A DNA stretch of 64,000 nucleotides from Teredinibacter turnerae T7901 (GTDB taxonomy: Bacteria > Pseudomonadota > Gammaproteobacteria > Pseudomonadales > Cellvibrionaceae), in the NCBI RefSeq assembly GCF_000023025.1, contig NC_012997.1, positions 2,601,125-2,665,124 of the forward strand, in the 5' to 3' direction. The notes beneath the pieces are model-generated. The model was given only the letters and a program-made list of their open reading frames with translations, ran no database searches and was not told the DNA's origin. The position numbers and the translations under genes are program-made. Of the stretch, positions 37,401 through 47,900 are shown piece by piece (the stretch's first letter is position 1; every line of letters begins with the position of its first letter).

Positions 37401-39294
37401 CGATAAGTGAAGACTCGAGGGTGCCTTTAAACAGGGCGTCACATTCATCTATTACCCCGCGAAACACCGGCTGGCTCTGGTACAGCCCCTTACCCATGCC
37501 CCGGTACTGCGAACCTTGGCCGCTAAAGAGAAAACCTGGCTCAGCCATCTGCTCGATCGAATCTTCAAAGCGGTTCGCATCGGCGGCGGCGATTTTGGTC
37601 AGTGCCTGCACCATGCTCTGGCGATCGCCTGCAACAGCGCAATCCCGAAATAAAAAGTCGGAACGTGATGTGTTAGCTGTGTAAGCGAAATTAGCGAGGT
37701 TTTCGAGAGCGTCCGCATCACCGGCTTCGATGAGAGTATCGAGCGCGTGAGCGTAGCTGAGCGCCTGATCGGCGAGCGCTCGTGGCGACTTGGCAGCCAG
37801 TTTGATCGGGTGCCAAGCCCGTGCCACCGGCTCGACACCCGCTTTTTCAGTGACAGAGAACTTACCAGCGGCTGGCTTGGAAGGCGCAGATGCGAGAATG
37901 ACATGACCGTTGGTACCGCCAAAGCCGAACGCGCTCAGACCCGCGTGCTTTTGACCGTCTGCCGCAACACTGCGCCAGATTCGGTGGCTGTCGGCGACAG
38001 CGACATTTAGCTCTGACCAGGGGATAAGCGCGCTTGGGTTGGAACAGTGTAAATGACGGGGTATCTCGCCGTGTTCCAGTGACAGCACCAGTTTCATCAA
38101 CCCCGCAAGACCCGCCGCTGCTTCTACGTGACCAATATTGGTTTTTACCGACCCCACCAACAATGGATTGTCGCTCGAGCGGGCGCGTCCATAGACCGCC
38201 CCCAGTGCGCCAATCTCAATGGGATCACCCAGCGACGTACCCGTACCATGAGCTTCAACATAATCCACCGCACCCGCTTCCAGGCTAGCGTTTTTCAGCG
38301 CTTGCTTGATAACACTTTGCTGCGCTACCCCGTTGGGTACGGTAAGGCCGCCGCTGGCGCCATCCTGATTGATGGCCGAGCCGAGCACGACCGCACGTAC
38401 AGAATCTCCATCGCGCAGGGCGTCGCTCAGTCGTTTCACATAAACAGCCGCAACACCTTCGCCGCGCACATAGCCATCGGCGGCGGCATCGAAGGTTTTA
38501 CAACGACCATCCGGCGCCAGCATGTGAGCCTTGGAAAAGGTAATGCTGATATCCGGTGTGAGCATGAGGTTTGAGGCGGCAACGATGGCTCCGTCACAGT
38601 CCCCGGTTCGCAGGCTCATACACGCAGTATGCAAAGCAACCAGAGAAGAGGAGCAGGCGGTATCAACTGAAAAACTGGGCCCCTGGCACCCCAGCGTGTA
38701 GGACAATCTGCCACACGCGGTGGCATGGGCATTCCCGGTTCCAAAGTAGGCCGATATACCTTCCTCTCCGACATATTTGGCTTCGGCCATCATGTAGTCC
38801 GAACCACTCATGGCCACGAATACCCCGGTGTTGCTACCGTACAGGCTTGCAGGTAGCACATTACCGTTTTCCAACGCCTCCCAAGTCACCTCCAGCATCA
38901 TTCTCTGCTGAGGGTCTAGAGACTCAGCTTCGCGCGGCGACACCTCGAAAAACCCGGCGTCGAACTGCTGGATTTCGTCGAGAAAACCACCGAAACGGCT
39001 GCTAATTTTGCCTCGTGCGTCAGCATCGGCGTCGTAATATTCGTCGATGTTCCAACGCTGCGATGGTACTTCGCTGATGGCATCGGTACCATCAACCAGC
39101 AACGCCCAAAACTGTTCCGGGGTGTAAACACCGCCGGGAAAACGGCAGCCCATACCGATGATCGCAATGGGTTCATGTTTGGCATCCAGCTCTTTCTTTA
39201 ACCGCCCTTCGAGCTGATCGATCACCTGTATTGCCTGCTTGAGGCGTTGCATCATTTGCTCGTTAGCAGGGGCGTTGGTCTTTTCTGTACTCAT
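34405..39294 (-). CDS. Type I PKS, third module: KS-AT-KR-ACP
   Basis: 1,629 residues. KS Cys lies in [17 protein letters not shown] (~213); AT has [14 protein letters not shown] (~676) and [10 protein letters not shown] (malonyl). There is no DH: the AT is followed by a linker and the reductase half. KR has YLVSGAFGGLGLVVTDWL and CFSSISSVWGSAGQAAY (Tyr ~1371). The Trp eight residues before the catalytic Tyr is the mark of A-type KRs. ACP has GMDSLMAVELKERL (~1540), followed by an acidic docking tail (ELSEEEAEAMLLAKLQAL). Expected result: an extension left as a beta-hydroxyl. About 1 kb over its AT is nearly identical to the previous module's AT. Confidence 0.95.
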   Translation of the reverse strand: MSTEKTNAPANEQMMQRLKQAIQVIDQLEGRLKKELDAKHEPIAIIGMGCRFPGGVYTPEQFWALLVDGTDAISEVPSQRWNIDEYYDADADARGKISSRFGGFLDEIQQFDAGFFEVSPREAESLDPQQRMMLEVTWEALENGNVLPASLYGSNTGVFVAMSGSDYMMAEAKYVGEEGISAYFGTGNAHATACGRLSYTLGCQGPSFSVDTACSSSLVALHTACMSLRTGDCDGAIVAASNLMLTPDISITFSKAHMLAPDGRCKTFDAAADGYVRGEGVAAVYVKRLSDALRDGDSVRAVVLGSAINQDGASGGLTVPNGVAQQSVIKQALKNASLEAGAVDYVEAHGTGTSLGDPIEIGALGAVYGRARSSDNPLLVGSVKTNIGHVEAAAGLAGLMKLVLSLEHGEIPRHLHCSNPSALIPWSELNVAVADSHRIWRSVAADGQKHAGLSAFGFGGTNGHVILASAPSKPAAGKFSVTEKAGVEPVARAWHPIKLAAKSPRALADQALSYAHALDTLIEAGDADALENLANFAYTANTSRSDFLFRDCAVAGDRQSMVQALTKIAAADANRFEDSIEQMAEPGFLFSGQGSQYRGMGKGLYQSQPVFRGVIDECDALFKGTLESSLIDVLWGDDETLINETQYTQPALFALEMALARLWESWGIVPGAVIGHSVGEYAAACFSGVFSLADGLKLIAARGRLMAECCERGAMSAVFAPVDTVETLLVNYGGRLAVAAINGPQSTVVSGEQSALNDFMAELESKGISYQTLSVSHAFHSPMMAPMLDAFAEVARSIDYQRPRLSIISNLTGRAETDVLATADYWIEHVSAPVKFGQGFDVLVEQGMQTLLEIGPGATLLGLGRRALESRDDTLQGYAWLNSLRPGHDDEAVMLQSLAQLYSRGCTVDWQAFDAPFNRRRITLPCYPFQRKSYWYKGSNSNQPGRLSPVESAWLDALRQGDLTPLLTQLPQQTLPEASQQVLAQMLRQLQPLSQHGSEDPLARLGAQLHWDAVEPVTTASTLAGKTLLLADNEQQVSNLKDALSALGCEVVVVTSSQGNAFAETARSETFSRVVFCRTDAVNDSDPAALCHALLTSLAIGVDTAVRPDMWVVTRGAVLCSKADRRVASAQSCVWGVCNTLAAELPEQFKAVLDLSLLEQDTEPCISVAEATRLASLVANLVDADQLAVRGEVCYAPHLHPWCASESSPAANLKANASVKTNATYLVSGAFGGLGLVVTDWLVTQGVRHLVLVSRGGPRSDAAKAALERWQSQQVEVALVNADVADRNALLSGYQEVSGGVPELKGIFHLAGISGDPTASAELAEVALTEVLNPKVAGTLNLAALSAESTLDYFVCFSSISSVWGSAGQAAYTAANQFLDSFAGQRTRQGLPVQSINWGPWAEVGMGLTLDKDNQMARVGIHGLTNAQALHALRAVLALGAATQLVIADVEWHKFAALYASKRHNHLFTHMLANTDEHPSSSAGATPAKNEAREKIVALPAHKWKAELMGLLRSYVTDICRLDSEQVISSSQGFTELGMDSLMAVELKERLQRDLGIKLQATIAFDYPTIDAMAKHLAEELTASLPVAEAEIEAPGEQEDAVDIVEEDEIAELSEEEAEAMLLAKLQAL
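36541..37548 (-). repeat. Near-identical AT block, copy in third module
   Basis: This ~1-kb stretch matches 42310-43317 at a constant offset of 5,769 bases with no indels and only scattered substitutions; for example 36721-36840 is identical to 42490-42609. It covers the AT domain from just after the KS-AT linker to the post-AT motif. Flanking KS and linker sequences differ. Confidence 0.93.
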
Positions 39295-39297
39295 TAT

Positions 39298-42200
39298 CTA
39301 CTCATCCAGTAACGAACTGAGGCGGTCCAGCTTGTTGCCCAACAAGGCGTTCAGCTCATCGCTGTCCATGTCATTCAAATTTTGTGACTCGGAACTTTGC
39401 AGCATCTCCTCCATGGAAGCCCCGGTCTCATCGCCCTCATCGGTTGCCGCAGCACCAAGAATGTGTGCCTGTAGATAGCTGTTCAGCGCTTCGAAATTGG
39501 GGTAGTCAAAGATCAAAGTGGCGCTCAGCTTGGTATTGAGGTCTTTCTCCAGGCGGGACTTCATCTCAAGGGCCAGCAGTGAATCCAGCCCCAGGTCAAA
39601 GAAGCGGTCGCGTGCACCGATCTTTTTGGGATTATCAAAACCCAAGACCTTAGCCAGAGTCTGATGTACGTGGTTTGCCAGCGCCTGAGGCTGTTCCACT
39701 GCCGGCAGCGCCATTAATTCGGTGTGAAAGCGGGGTTGCGCAACAGTGTTGTGCGCAGTACTCCCCATTTGGGCAAAAATGCCTGGCACCGTGCCGTTAA
39801 ACTGCGTGAGGAATTCCGGCCACCGGATATTGGCCACCATGACCTGCGAAGCGCCGTCCGACTGCATCCATTGCCCCAGTGCACCCATGCCCTGCGCCTG
39901 ACTCAAGGGGGATAGGCCAATATCTTTCAACCGCTGCTGATAGCGCTCATCCAGTTGTGCCGCCATTCCGCCTTCTGCCCAAGGGCCCCAGTTGATGCTG
40001 AGCCCGGCTAGCCCTTCAGCACGGCGCATGGCCATAAGGCCATCCAGAAACGCGTTCGCAGCGGCATAGTTCGTCTGCCCTTGTGACCCCAGAACTGAGG
40101 TGATCGAGGAAAAACCGACAAAGTGGTCGAGTGGCAAATGGGAACTCAGCAGGTGCAGATTCCAGGCACCGAGTATCTTGGGTGCTGTCACTTTGGCAAA
40201 GCGTGCTTCGTTCATCTGATCGATAAAACTGTCATCCAGCACACCAGCCGCATGAAAAATTCCGCCCAGCGGCAGACAGTCGCAAGCTATACGCTCGAAA
40301 ACGCCTTGCAGCTGATCGCAAGAGGCTACATCCGCCTGCAAGCAGAGAATCTCGGCGCGTGCTGCCAGCTGGTCTAGCTGAACCTGCGCTTCGGCTTTGG
40401 GTGCGGAGCGGCCCAGTAACACGAGTTGAACTGCGCCCTGCTCCACCAGCCAATGGGCAAGCTGGAGACCGAGACCGCCCAGCCCGCCAGTAATGAGGTA
40501 GCATTTAGCTGGGTCAATCACCTCACCAGTGGCAGCTACAGATAGAGAAGCAGGCTGTAAACGAGGCGCCAATAACTCGCCGTCAGCGACTCGCAACTGA
40601 TTTTCTGTTGGCTCGGTCAGGGCGTGAAGTACAGCTGGCAGGACATTCTGCGTAGAATTTGCGAGGTCGATAAGCGCGAGTGGCAGCGTAGACAACTCAA
40701 CCTGGGCACTTCGCACCATCCCCCAAAGCAACTGCTGCAACGGTTGCACTCTGTGCTTGTCTTCAGCCTTGTTTTTGGCTGAAGACAAGCCTGTGTCTGA
40801 AACCGCAAAGGCTCCCTGGGTAACGACGTGCAGCCCCTTAATCGGAAGACCGGAGGCCCGTTGCAGGAGCTGAAGAAGATTTCGCCATACTGGCTTCTCC
40901 AGCTGCTGCACAGTGGCGGAAGACATGTCTGGTTCAATCGTTGCGTCCATACCCCAGAGATAGAGAATATGCCATGGCTGTGACTGCCGCCGCTCTAGCG
41001 CCACAAACAGTTGCTCCATTTGCTCAGCGGCACCAGGGTTTAGCTCCAGGCTGTTGTGCTGTTCTTTAAATTCCTCACCTACACGAATAATGCAGTGCTC
41101 TACCCCGGCAGCCTGTAACTCTGACAAGATGTTTTTGCAGGTTGGCTGGTCATCGGCAAACACCGCCACCGGCCCAACAATGGCTAGCTCAGCAGTCTGC
41201 GGTTGAGTGATTTTCTGCCAATTGAGGCCGTAGCTTAACTCGGCTGTGTTTGCGCTCGGGCGCAGGGCGCTCAGGGCATTCTCCAGTGCCAACTTGGTTG
41301 AACGGCGACCTTCGAAGCCGTTTATGCTGGCTATTAACTCATCAGCTTCGTTTACCAGCCAGAGGTCGCCGACAATTTTACCGCCCTCGCCTTCATGATT
41401 ATCGTTGCTCAGTTGCGCGTAGCAGTAGAATGTCTCTCCTGCTCGCGGCGTTCGGTAGAGAGTAAGTCCCTGAATCAACGCAGGAATGTAAAGGCTGTTT
41501 TGTTCTTCCTCAAAATCACCGCGGGTTCGGCTACAGTCGATCACCTGGAAACAGGCATCGAGCAAACCGGGATAGAAGAGATAGCTTTCCGCAAGCTCTT
41601 CGCGATTGTTAGTGTCGAGACGCCGCAGTGCCTGACGCTCACACCGCCAGCCTTCACCCAACCAACGGAATTTATCGCCAACGGTATAGCCTTTATCCCA
41701 AAAGCGCTGGTAGAAATCGCTGGGAGTTTCATCGGTGGACCAACTGGCCATGGCCGACTTGAGCATCAGCGGCGCAACCGGCGTTTTTTCGCCCGCCTGC
41801 AAGGCCGCAATCGTGGCAACTACGTGCACCTTCCAGGCTGAAGGGTCTGCGGGATCGCCGCCGTCAATCAGGCTCATGAGTTGCGCGTCGACCGAGGTGT
41901 CGCAATCGCGGTGTGGCGTTAACATCACTTGTACGCTTACCGCTTTGTCTTCAGGCAACACCAGCGGTTGCCGAAACTCGATTTGGCTAAGGCTCAGTGC
42001 GGAATTTTTAAAATACTGTTGCGCCGCCTCCAGAAACGTGGCGATGTGGGAAGCACCCGCCACCACAGGCAAACCGAACAGACGATGCTGCTCCATATAA
42101 TCAGGGTGGGCAACATCGAGCGCGTTTTGAAAGTAGATTTCGCGAGAGAAAGCTGCCGCCAGCCGCTCACCCAGTAGTGGGTGGCTGGCCGCGGTCACTG

Positions 42201-44988
42201 GGGATTTGGCAACTAAACCGCCAACCCCTTTAAGGCCGCCTAACTGGGGCTGCGGTAACCAATAACGCTCACGCTGAAAAGGATAACCGGGCAAAGTGAT
42301 GCGATTGCGGTTAAACGGTGCATCAAAGGCCTGCCAATCCACGGTGCAACCCCGGCTGTACAACTGCGCTAGGCTTTGCAGCATCACCGCTTCGTCGTCG
42401 TGACCGGGGCGGAGCGAGTTTAGCCAGGCATAGCCTTGCAAGGTGTCATCCCGCGATTCCAGCGCCCGCCTTCCGAGCCCCAAAAGCGTCGCACCTGGGC
42501 CAATTTCCAGCAGGGTTTGCATGCCCTGCTCCACCAACACGTCAAAACCCTGGCCGAATTTAACCGGCGCGCTCACGTGCTCTATCCAGTAGTCTGCCGT
42601 CGCCAGAACATCAGTTTCTGCCCGACCAGTGAGGTTGGAAATAATGCTCAGCCGCGGGCGCTGATAGTCTATGCTGCGGGCCACTTCGGCAAAGGCGTCC
42701 AGCATGGGCGCCATCATCGGCGAGTGGAAGGCGTGAGAGACACTCAACGCTTGATAACTGATGCTCTTGCTTTCCAGTTCGGCCAGAAAGTCGTTCAGCG
42801 CGCTTTGCTCGCCGGACACCACCGTGCTTTGCGGGCCATTGATGGCCGCTACTGCCAGTTGACCGCCGTAGTTCACCAACAGGGTTTCCACGGTATCCAC
42901 CGGGGCAAACACTGCACTCATGGCGCCGCGCTCACAGCACTCAGCCATTAACCGGCCACGCGCAGCAATCAATTTCAGACCATCGGCGAGACTGAACACG
43001 CCGCTAAAACAGGCGGCCGCGTATTCGCCAACGCTGTGGCCAATGACCGCCCCCGGCACTATCCCCCAGCTTTCCCACAGGCGGGCCAGGGCCATTTCCA
43101 GCGCGAACAGCGCCGGTTGGGTGTACTGGGTTTCATTAATAAGCGTTTCGTCGTCACCCCAGAGTACATAGATAAGTGAAGACTCAAGTGTGCCTTTAAA
43201 CAGGGCGTCACACTCGTCTATTACCCCGCGAAACACCGGCTGGCTCTGGTACAGCCCCTTACCCATGCCCCGGTACTGCGAACCTTGGCCGCTAAAGAGA
43301 AAACCAGGCTCCATACCATGCGTAGCCAGCAAAGGGGCTGGTGCTGTGCAGGCCTCATCCAACTGTGCCTGCAGTTCCTGCAGGTCGCGGCAAACAAAGG
43401 CCTGACGATAAAGAAAATGGTTGCGTCCGGTGTTGGCGGAATAACAAAGTGAGGCCAAGTCATTATCACGCAGCGAACCGGCGCTGGCGGCAAATTGCGT
43501 TAGCTGTGCCTTGAATGCCTGCTCTGTCTTGGCGGAAATCGTTAATAAATGATTTGCACGTTCAGGTTTAGCGGCAACCACAGTTTCCTGCGGTGCTTCT
43601 TCGAGAATGACATGGGCGTTGGAGCCGCCAAAACCAAACGAGCTGACACCGGCGTAACGCGGCTTGCCGTTGCGCTGCCAGGAGGCCGACTCGCGCGGGA
43701 CCTCAACTGACATAGTGTCCCACGGCACCATTGGGCTTGGGTCGTTAAAATTCAGGTGCGGAGGTATGGTCTCGTGTTGAAGTGATGCGACCACTTTGAG
43801 CACCCCTGCAATACCTGCTGCAGCCTCGGTATGGCCAATATTGGTCTTAACCGAGCCAACGTACAGCGGCTTTTGGCGTTCATCCTTGCCAAATACCGTG
43901 GCAATAGCACCCATTTCTATAGGGTCACCGAGGGAAGTACCGGTACCGTGGGCTTCAATGTAGTCGATGTCGGCCGGCGCCAGTTGCGCCGCTTTGAGCG
44001 CGCTTTTTAATACCTCGACTTGCGCTTTCTCGTTAGGGGCAGTCAAGCCCTGGCTGTGGCCATCCTGGTTTAGCGCCGAACCGCGCACCACGGCGAGAAT
44101 GCGGTCGCCATCGCTCTGGGCATCGCGCAATCGTTTGAGAACCAGCACCCCGCAGCCCTCACCACGCACATAGCCATCGGCAGCGGCATCGAAGGTTTTA
44201 CAACGGCCATCCGGGGCGAGCATATTGGCTTTGGAGAAAATAATGGATGTGACCGGGTCGAGTATCAGGTTCACCCCGCCCACCAACGCGAGGCCACACT
44301 CTTGATTGCGCAAGCACTGCGCGGCCTGGTGGATGGCAATCAACGATGACGAACAGGCGGTATCTATCGAGAAACATGGGCCTTGCAAGCCCAACGCGTA
44401 AGCAATACGGCCAGCGGCCACGCTAAAAGTGGTGCCGGTACCGTCGTAGGCCGTGATGGTGTCGTAGCCCTCGGTATTCGCCAGCGCAGTGCGCAGGTTA
44501 GTGTAGTCCGGGTTGCAGATGCCGAGAAAAACGCCGGTATTAGAGCCGACAAGATCCCTCGGTGCCTGCCCGGCATTCTCCAGCGCGTGCCAGCTGGTTT
44601 CCAGCAACAGTCGTTGCTGCGGATCGAGTCGCTCTGCCTCGCGGGGCGCTATACCAAAGAACTCCGCATCGAAACTCTCCACGTCGTCCAGCAGGCCCAG
44701 CCGCTTGGTATACATTTTCCCCGCTGCGGTGGGGTCAGCATCGTAAAAACGGGCCATATCCCAACGCTCGTCAACCATTTCACGAACGCTTTCCCGTCCT
44801 TCGACAAGCAACTGCCAGTAGCTGTCCAGGTCATTAACCCCTCCTGGCATTCGGCAGGACGCGCCGATAATTGCGATGGGCTCAGTCCGCATGTCGTTAA
44901 GTGCAGTCAACTGTTTTTGCTGCTGAACTGCCAGCAACATGACCTGTTTCGCCGAGAGCGTTTTAATTTTTTCGAGAAAATCTTTCAT
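39298..44988 (-). CDS. Type I PKS, second module: KS-AT-DH-KR-ACP
   Basis: 1,896 residues. KS Cys lies in [16 protein letters not shown] (~212). AT has [14 protein letters not shown] (~651) and [10 protein letters not shown] (malonyl). DH has [15 protein letters not shown] (His ~968, with Ala in place of the usual motif Pro) and [13 protein letters not shown] (Asp ~1143). KR has [37 protein letters not shown] (Tyr ~1640) and a clear LDD loop (AAGVLDDSF), a B-type KR. ACP has [14 protein letters not shown] (~1802), then a longer acidic tail with [11 protein letters not shown]. Expected result: an alkene. The start is two bases after the previous stop. Confidence 0.95.
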   Translation of the reverse strand: MKDFLEKIKTLSAKQVMLLAVQQQKQLTALNDMRTEPIAIIGASCRMPGGVNDLDSYWQLLVEGRESVREMVDERWDMARFYDADPTAAGKMYTKRLGLLDDVESFDAEFFGIAPREAERLDPQQRLLLETSWHALENAGQAPRDLVGSNTGVFLGICNPDYTNLRTALANTEGYDTITAYDGTGTTFSVAAGRIAYALGLQGPCFSIDTACSSSLIAIHQAAQCLRNQECGLALVGGVNLILDPVTSIIFSKANMLAPDGRCKTFDAAADGYVRGEGCGVLVLKRLRDAQSDGDRILAVVRGSALNQDGHSQGLTAPNEKAQVEVLKSALKAAQLAPADIDYIEAHGTGTSLGDPIEMGAIATVFGKDERQKPLYVGSVKTNIGHTEAAAGIAGVLKVVASLQHETIPPHLNFNDPSPMVPWDTMSVEVPRESASWQRNGKPRYAGVSSFGFGGSNAHVILEEAPQETVVAAKPERANHLLTISAKTEQAFKAQLTQFAASAGSLRDNDLASLCYSANTGRNHFLYRQAFVCRDLQELQAQLDEACTAPAPLLATHGMEPGFLFSGQGSQYRGMGKGLYQSQPVFRGVIDECDALFKGTLESSLIYVLWGDDETLINETQYTQPALFALEMALARLWESWGIVPGAVIGHSVGEYAAACFSGVFSLADGLKLIAARGRLMAECCERGAMSAVFAPVDTVETLLVNYGGQLAVAAINGPQSTVVSGEQSALNDFLAELESKSISYQALSVSHAFHSPMMAPMLDAFAEVARSIDYQRPRLSIISNLTGRAETDVLATADYWIEHVSAPVKFGQGFDVLVEQGMQTLLEIGPGATLLGLGRRALESRDDTLQGYAWLNSLRPGHDDEAVMLQSLAQLYSRGCTVDWQAFDAPFNRNRITLPGYPFQRERYWLPQPQLGGLKGVGGLVAKSPVTAASHPLLGERLAAAFSREIYFQNALDVAHPDYMEQHRLFGLPVVAGASHIATFLEAAQQYFKNSALSLSQIEFRQPLVLPEDKAVSVQVMLTPHRDCDTSVDAQLMSLIDGGDPADPSAWKVHVVATIAALQAGEKTPVAPLMLKSAMASWSTDETPSDFYQRFWDKGYTVGDKFRWLGEGWRCERQALRRLDTNNREELAESYLFYPGLLDACFQVIDCSRTRGDFEEEQNSLYIPALIQGLTLYRTPRAGETFYCYAQLSNDNHEGEGGKIVGDLWLVNEADELIASINGFEGRRSTKLALENALSALRPSANTAELSYGLNWQKITQPQTAELAIVGPVAVFADDQPTCKNILSELQAAGVEHCIIRVGEEFKEQHNSLELNPGAAEQMEQLFVALERRQSQPWHILYLWGMDATIEPDMSSATVQQLEKPVWRNLLQLLQRASGLPIKGLHVVTQGAFAVSDTGLSSAKNKAEDKHRVQPLQQLLWGMVRSAQVELSTLPLALIDLANSTQNVLPAVLHALTEPTENQLRVADGELLAPRLQPASLSVAATGEVIDPAKCYLITGGLGGLGLQLAHWLVEQGAVQLVLLGRSAPKAEAQVQLDQLAARAEILCLQADVASCDQLQGVFERIACDCLPLGGIFHAAGVLDDSFIDQMNEARFAKVTAPKILGAWNLHLLSSHLPLDHFVGFSSITSVLGSQGQTNYAAANAFLDGLMAMRRAEGLAGLSINWGPWAEGGMAAQLDERYQQRLKDIGLSPLSQAQGMGALGQWMQSDGASQVMVANIRWPEFLTQFNGTVPGIFAQMGSTAHNTVAQPRFHTELMALPAVEQPQALANHVHQTLAKVLGFDNPKKIGARDRFFDLGLDSLLALEMKSRLEKDLNTKLSATLIFDYPNFEALNSYLQAHILGAAATDEGDETGASMEEMLQSSESQNLNDMDSDELNALLGNKLDRLSSLLDE
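42310..43317 (-). repeat. Near-identical AT block, copy in second module
   Basis: Partner of 36541-37548. The encoded ATs differ at only a handful of residues (for example D/Y in the SSLI-VLW segment and R/Q in NYGG-LAV), while the rest of the two proteins is ordinarily diverged. Confidence 0.93.
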
Positions 44989-44990
44989 GG

Positions 44991-47900
44991 CTAGGAAACA
45001 TTGTCCAGGAGAGCATCAATTTCACTGTCGGAAAGCTCTCCGAGCCTATCCAGGTTCAACAATGCTTCGGCTTGTGGGTCTTTATCCTCGGGCTGTGCCT
45101 CCGCAGTTTCCTGGTCATTCTGGAAATAATCCTGAAGTAGAAACTCCGCCAGCGCCTTGGCTGTGGGGTATTTAAATAGCGTTGCGGTAGGCAGCGTGGT
45201 AGCGAGTAACCGACCCAGGCCATTTCGAATTTCAACCGCCATTAACGAGTCCATACCCACTTCCTGCAGTGGGCGCTCCACGTCGAAACCGGCGCTGGTA
45301 TTGAAGGACATCACCCGCGCAATCTCCTTCAATACCGCATCTAGCACTGCCTTCGGGCGTGCAGCTTCGGGCAACGCCGCTATCTCTTGTACGAAGGCGC
45401 GCTCATCGGCCGCACCACTATTCGTCGCTGCGAGCTTTTGGTTCGGGCTCACCAGGCGAGATAAAAAGGTGGGAATCTGATTGTTGCAGTAACTGCGCAC
45501 GTAGTCCTGCCAGTGGGCTGGAATGACGCTCACTTGAGGCGGCCTCGATGCAATAACTTCGGTCAATATCTCCAGGCCATCGGCGGTAGCGATAGGCGAT
45601 AGGCCGGACCGCTTGAGTCGCTGTACCAGGCCATCATCACTGCCCATACCCTCGCCCGACCAAAGGCTCCAGGCGATGCTGCTAAACGGCATTCCCTCAG
45701 CGCGACCAACGCTAGCAAGACGATCGAGAAAGGCGTTGGCACTGGCGTAATTCAGTTGCCCGGCCGAACCCAAAGTGGCTGATGCCGAAGAAAATAACAG
45801 GACAAACTCCAGCGCCTTGCGGTCGGGCAGATTGCGGAGCACATTCAACAGTTGCCAACCGCCTATGGCCTTGGCTTCGAGCACGTGTTGAAAACTCGAC
45901 CATTCCATTTGGTTCATGGCCTGATCGTGTACCCGCCCCGCGAGGTGAAACACCCCAGCCAGTGGGAGCCGCAATTGACGAAGCACTGCGGAGATAGCAT
46001 CCGCACCGTGACTGCTGGCAATATCAGCCGGGATTATCGTTATCTCTGCGCCGAGTTCTGCCAGCCAGTTGGATTCTTCGGGCTTGAGTGCGCGATGCAT
46101 TGGGATGATCAGTTGCTCGGCTCCCGCAGCCACCAACCAGGGCAGCAGTGCCCGCCCTAAACCACCCATTGCACCAGTAACCAGATAAGCGCAACTGCCA
46201 TGAATTGCAGGTGCCTTGGCAGGGGCCGCGTCCAGCTTACAGCTTTGCAGTCGGGCGACGCTTCGCAGCTCACCAGCCAGTTGTACACGCTGTTCGTTAT
46301 CGTCAGCAGCCAGTTCCCGCCACAGGGCGTCAAGCAGATCTGCTGCGGGTTCAACCTCCTCGACGGCCAGATCAATATTGACGCACTCGAGATCCGAGCG
46401 CTCCAACCGCAATGCATTGCCAAAGCCCCACATGGCCCCGCCGACCAGCGACTCTACTGGCGTGCTCGCGCTTTCGGACTGCGCATTGCGAGAAACAAGC
46501 GTGACTTTGGTCGGTTTACGGTCACTATTAAGTCCGCTTTCATCCTGAACCTGAAGCCAGTGTATTAACCCGCCGCAGGCACCATAAAGCAATGGTTGTA
46601 GAGGTTGTTCCTGGGCGTCTGTGCCTAGAGGCCACAAGTAGATAACCCGATCAACTGCGTCTACACCCGGCTCGTCTTTGATCGCCTGAGCAAGGGCCAA
46701 GAAATCGGATTTACTCAGGGAATTAACCCAATAGCGATCTCCCTGGGCCAGGAAGTTCTCGCTGTGATTTACCGTGATACAGCGAACACCTGCATCTCTT
46801 GCGCGGCGGCTGACATCCTCGGCTACTGCATCCCCGTCGGAAAATATCAGCCAGACCTCTTCGCTGGTGACGGTTGCCGACACCGATGGCGCTCTCGATT
46901 TGGGCTCCCAATCGATACAGTAATAATCACGGGGGGCTGCAACCCCCATCGAGGCACGCATGGCCTCATTGTGGATCATCTTAAATTCGAAATTCGAAAT
47001 ACGGGCGATGACGCGGGATTCACCCTGCCACAACACTAAATCGCCGCGCAGGCTGGCCGCGTCTTCCTCAGCACCCTCGTCATGCAGCTTGACGTAGCAC
47101 CAGAGCGGCTCATCCTGGGCAAGTGCATGATTAAAGTTGAGTTCAGCAACGCTGAAAGGCACATAAGTCTGATCCGCCGTGTTAATACGGCGATTCATCA
47201 GACCTCCCAGTAATTGGAAACAGGCATCCAGCATGCCGGGGTAGATTTCGTACTCAGCGACAGCTGCGTCCAGGGCCTGGAGTTCCCGCGCCGGTTTAAT
47301 CTCACACAACGCTTCGTTTTCGCCCTGCCAGGCAGCTTTCATACACTTAAAGCGATCACCAAAACTAAAGCCGGTGCCAACGGTGCGATAGAATTCTTCG
47401 CCAAGGGTCGGTTTGGGAAAACGCTGCTGCAATGACTGCTTAAGTACGCTGGTCTCTGCAGACGATTCAGCTGTTCCCGCAGCGCGAAACTTAGCCACCA
47501 CGTTACGCGCAATATTGTCGCCATCCAGGTCTTCTGTTTGAAAACTCACCAGCTCTGCGGACGCGCTCTGACCGTCAATTGGATTCACAATCAACTGCAT
47601 GCGCAGAGGCGCATGCTCCCGCAGCACCATGGGTTTCATAAACACCACGTCGGTTAAACAACTAGTGCTGCCGTTGCCGTGGTCTTTTGCAGCGGACAAT
47701 AACGCAGACAAGTGGGATGCAGCCGCCACCAAAACACCATCAAACAATTTGTGATCGGCCATGTAGGGAGGCTGATTTACACGAAGTGTTTGTTGGTATC
47801 GCTGACTGTTTTGGAAAGGCAATACGAGTTTCGTACCGATGAGCGGGTGCCCGTTTGTCGGCACGCTTTCCGCCAGGGGTTGAGTATCGCGGCTTGGCTC

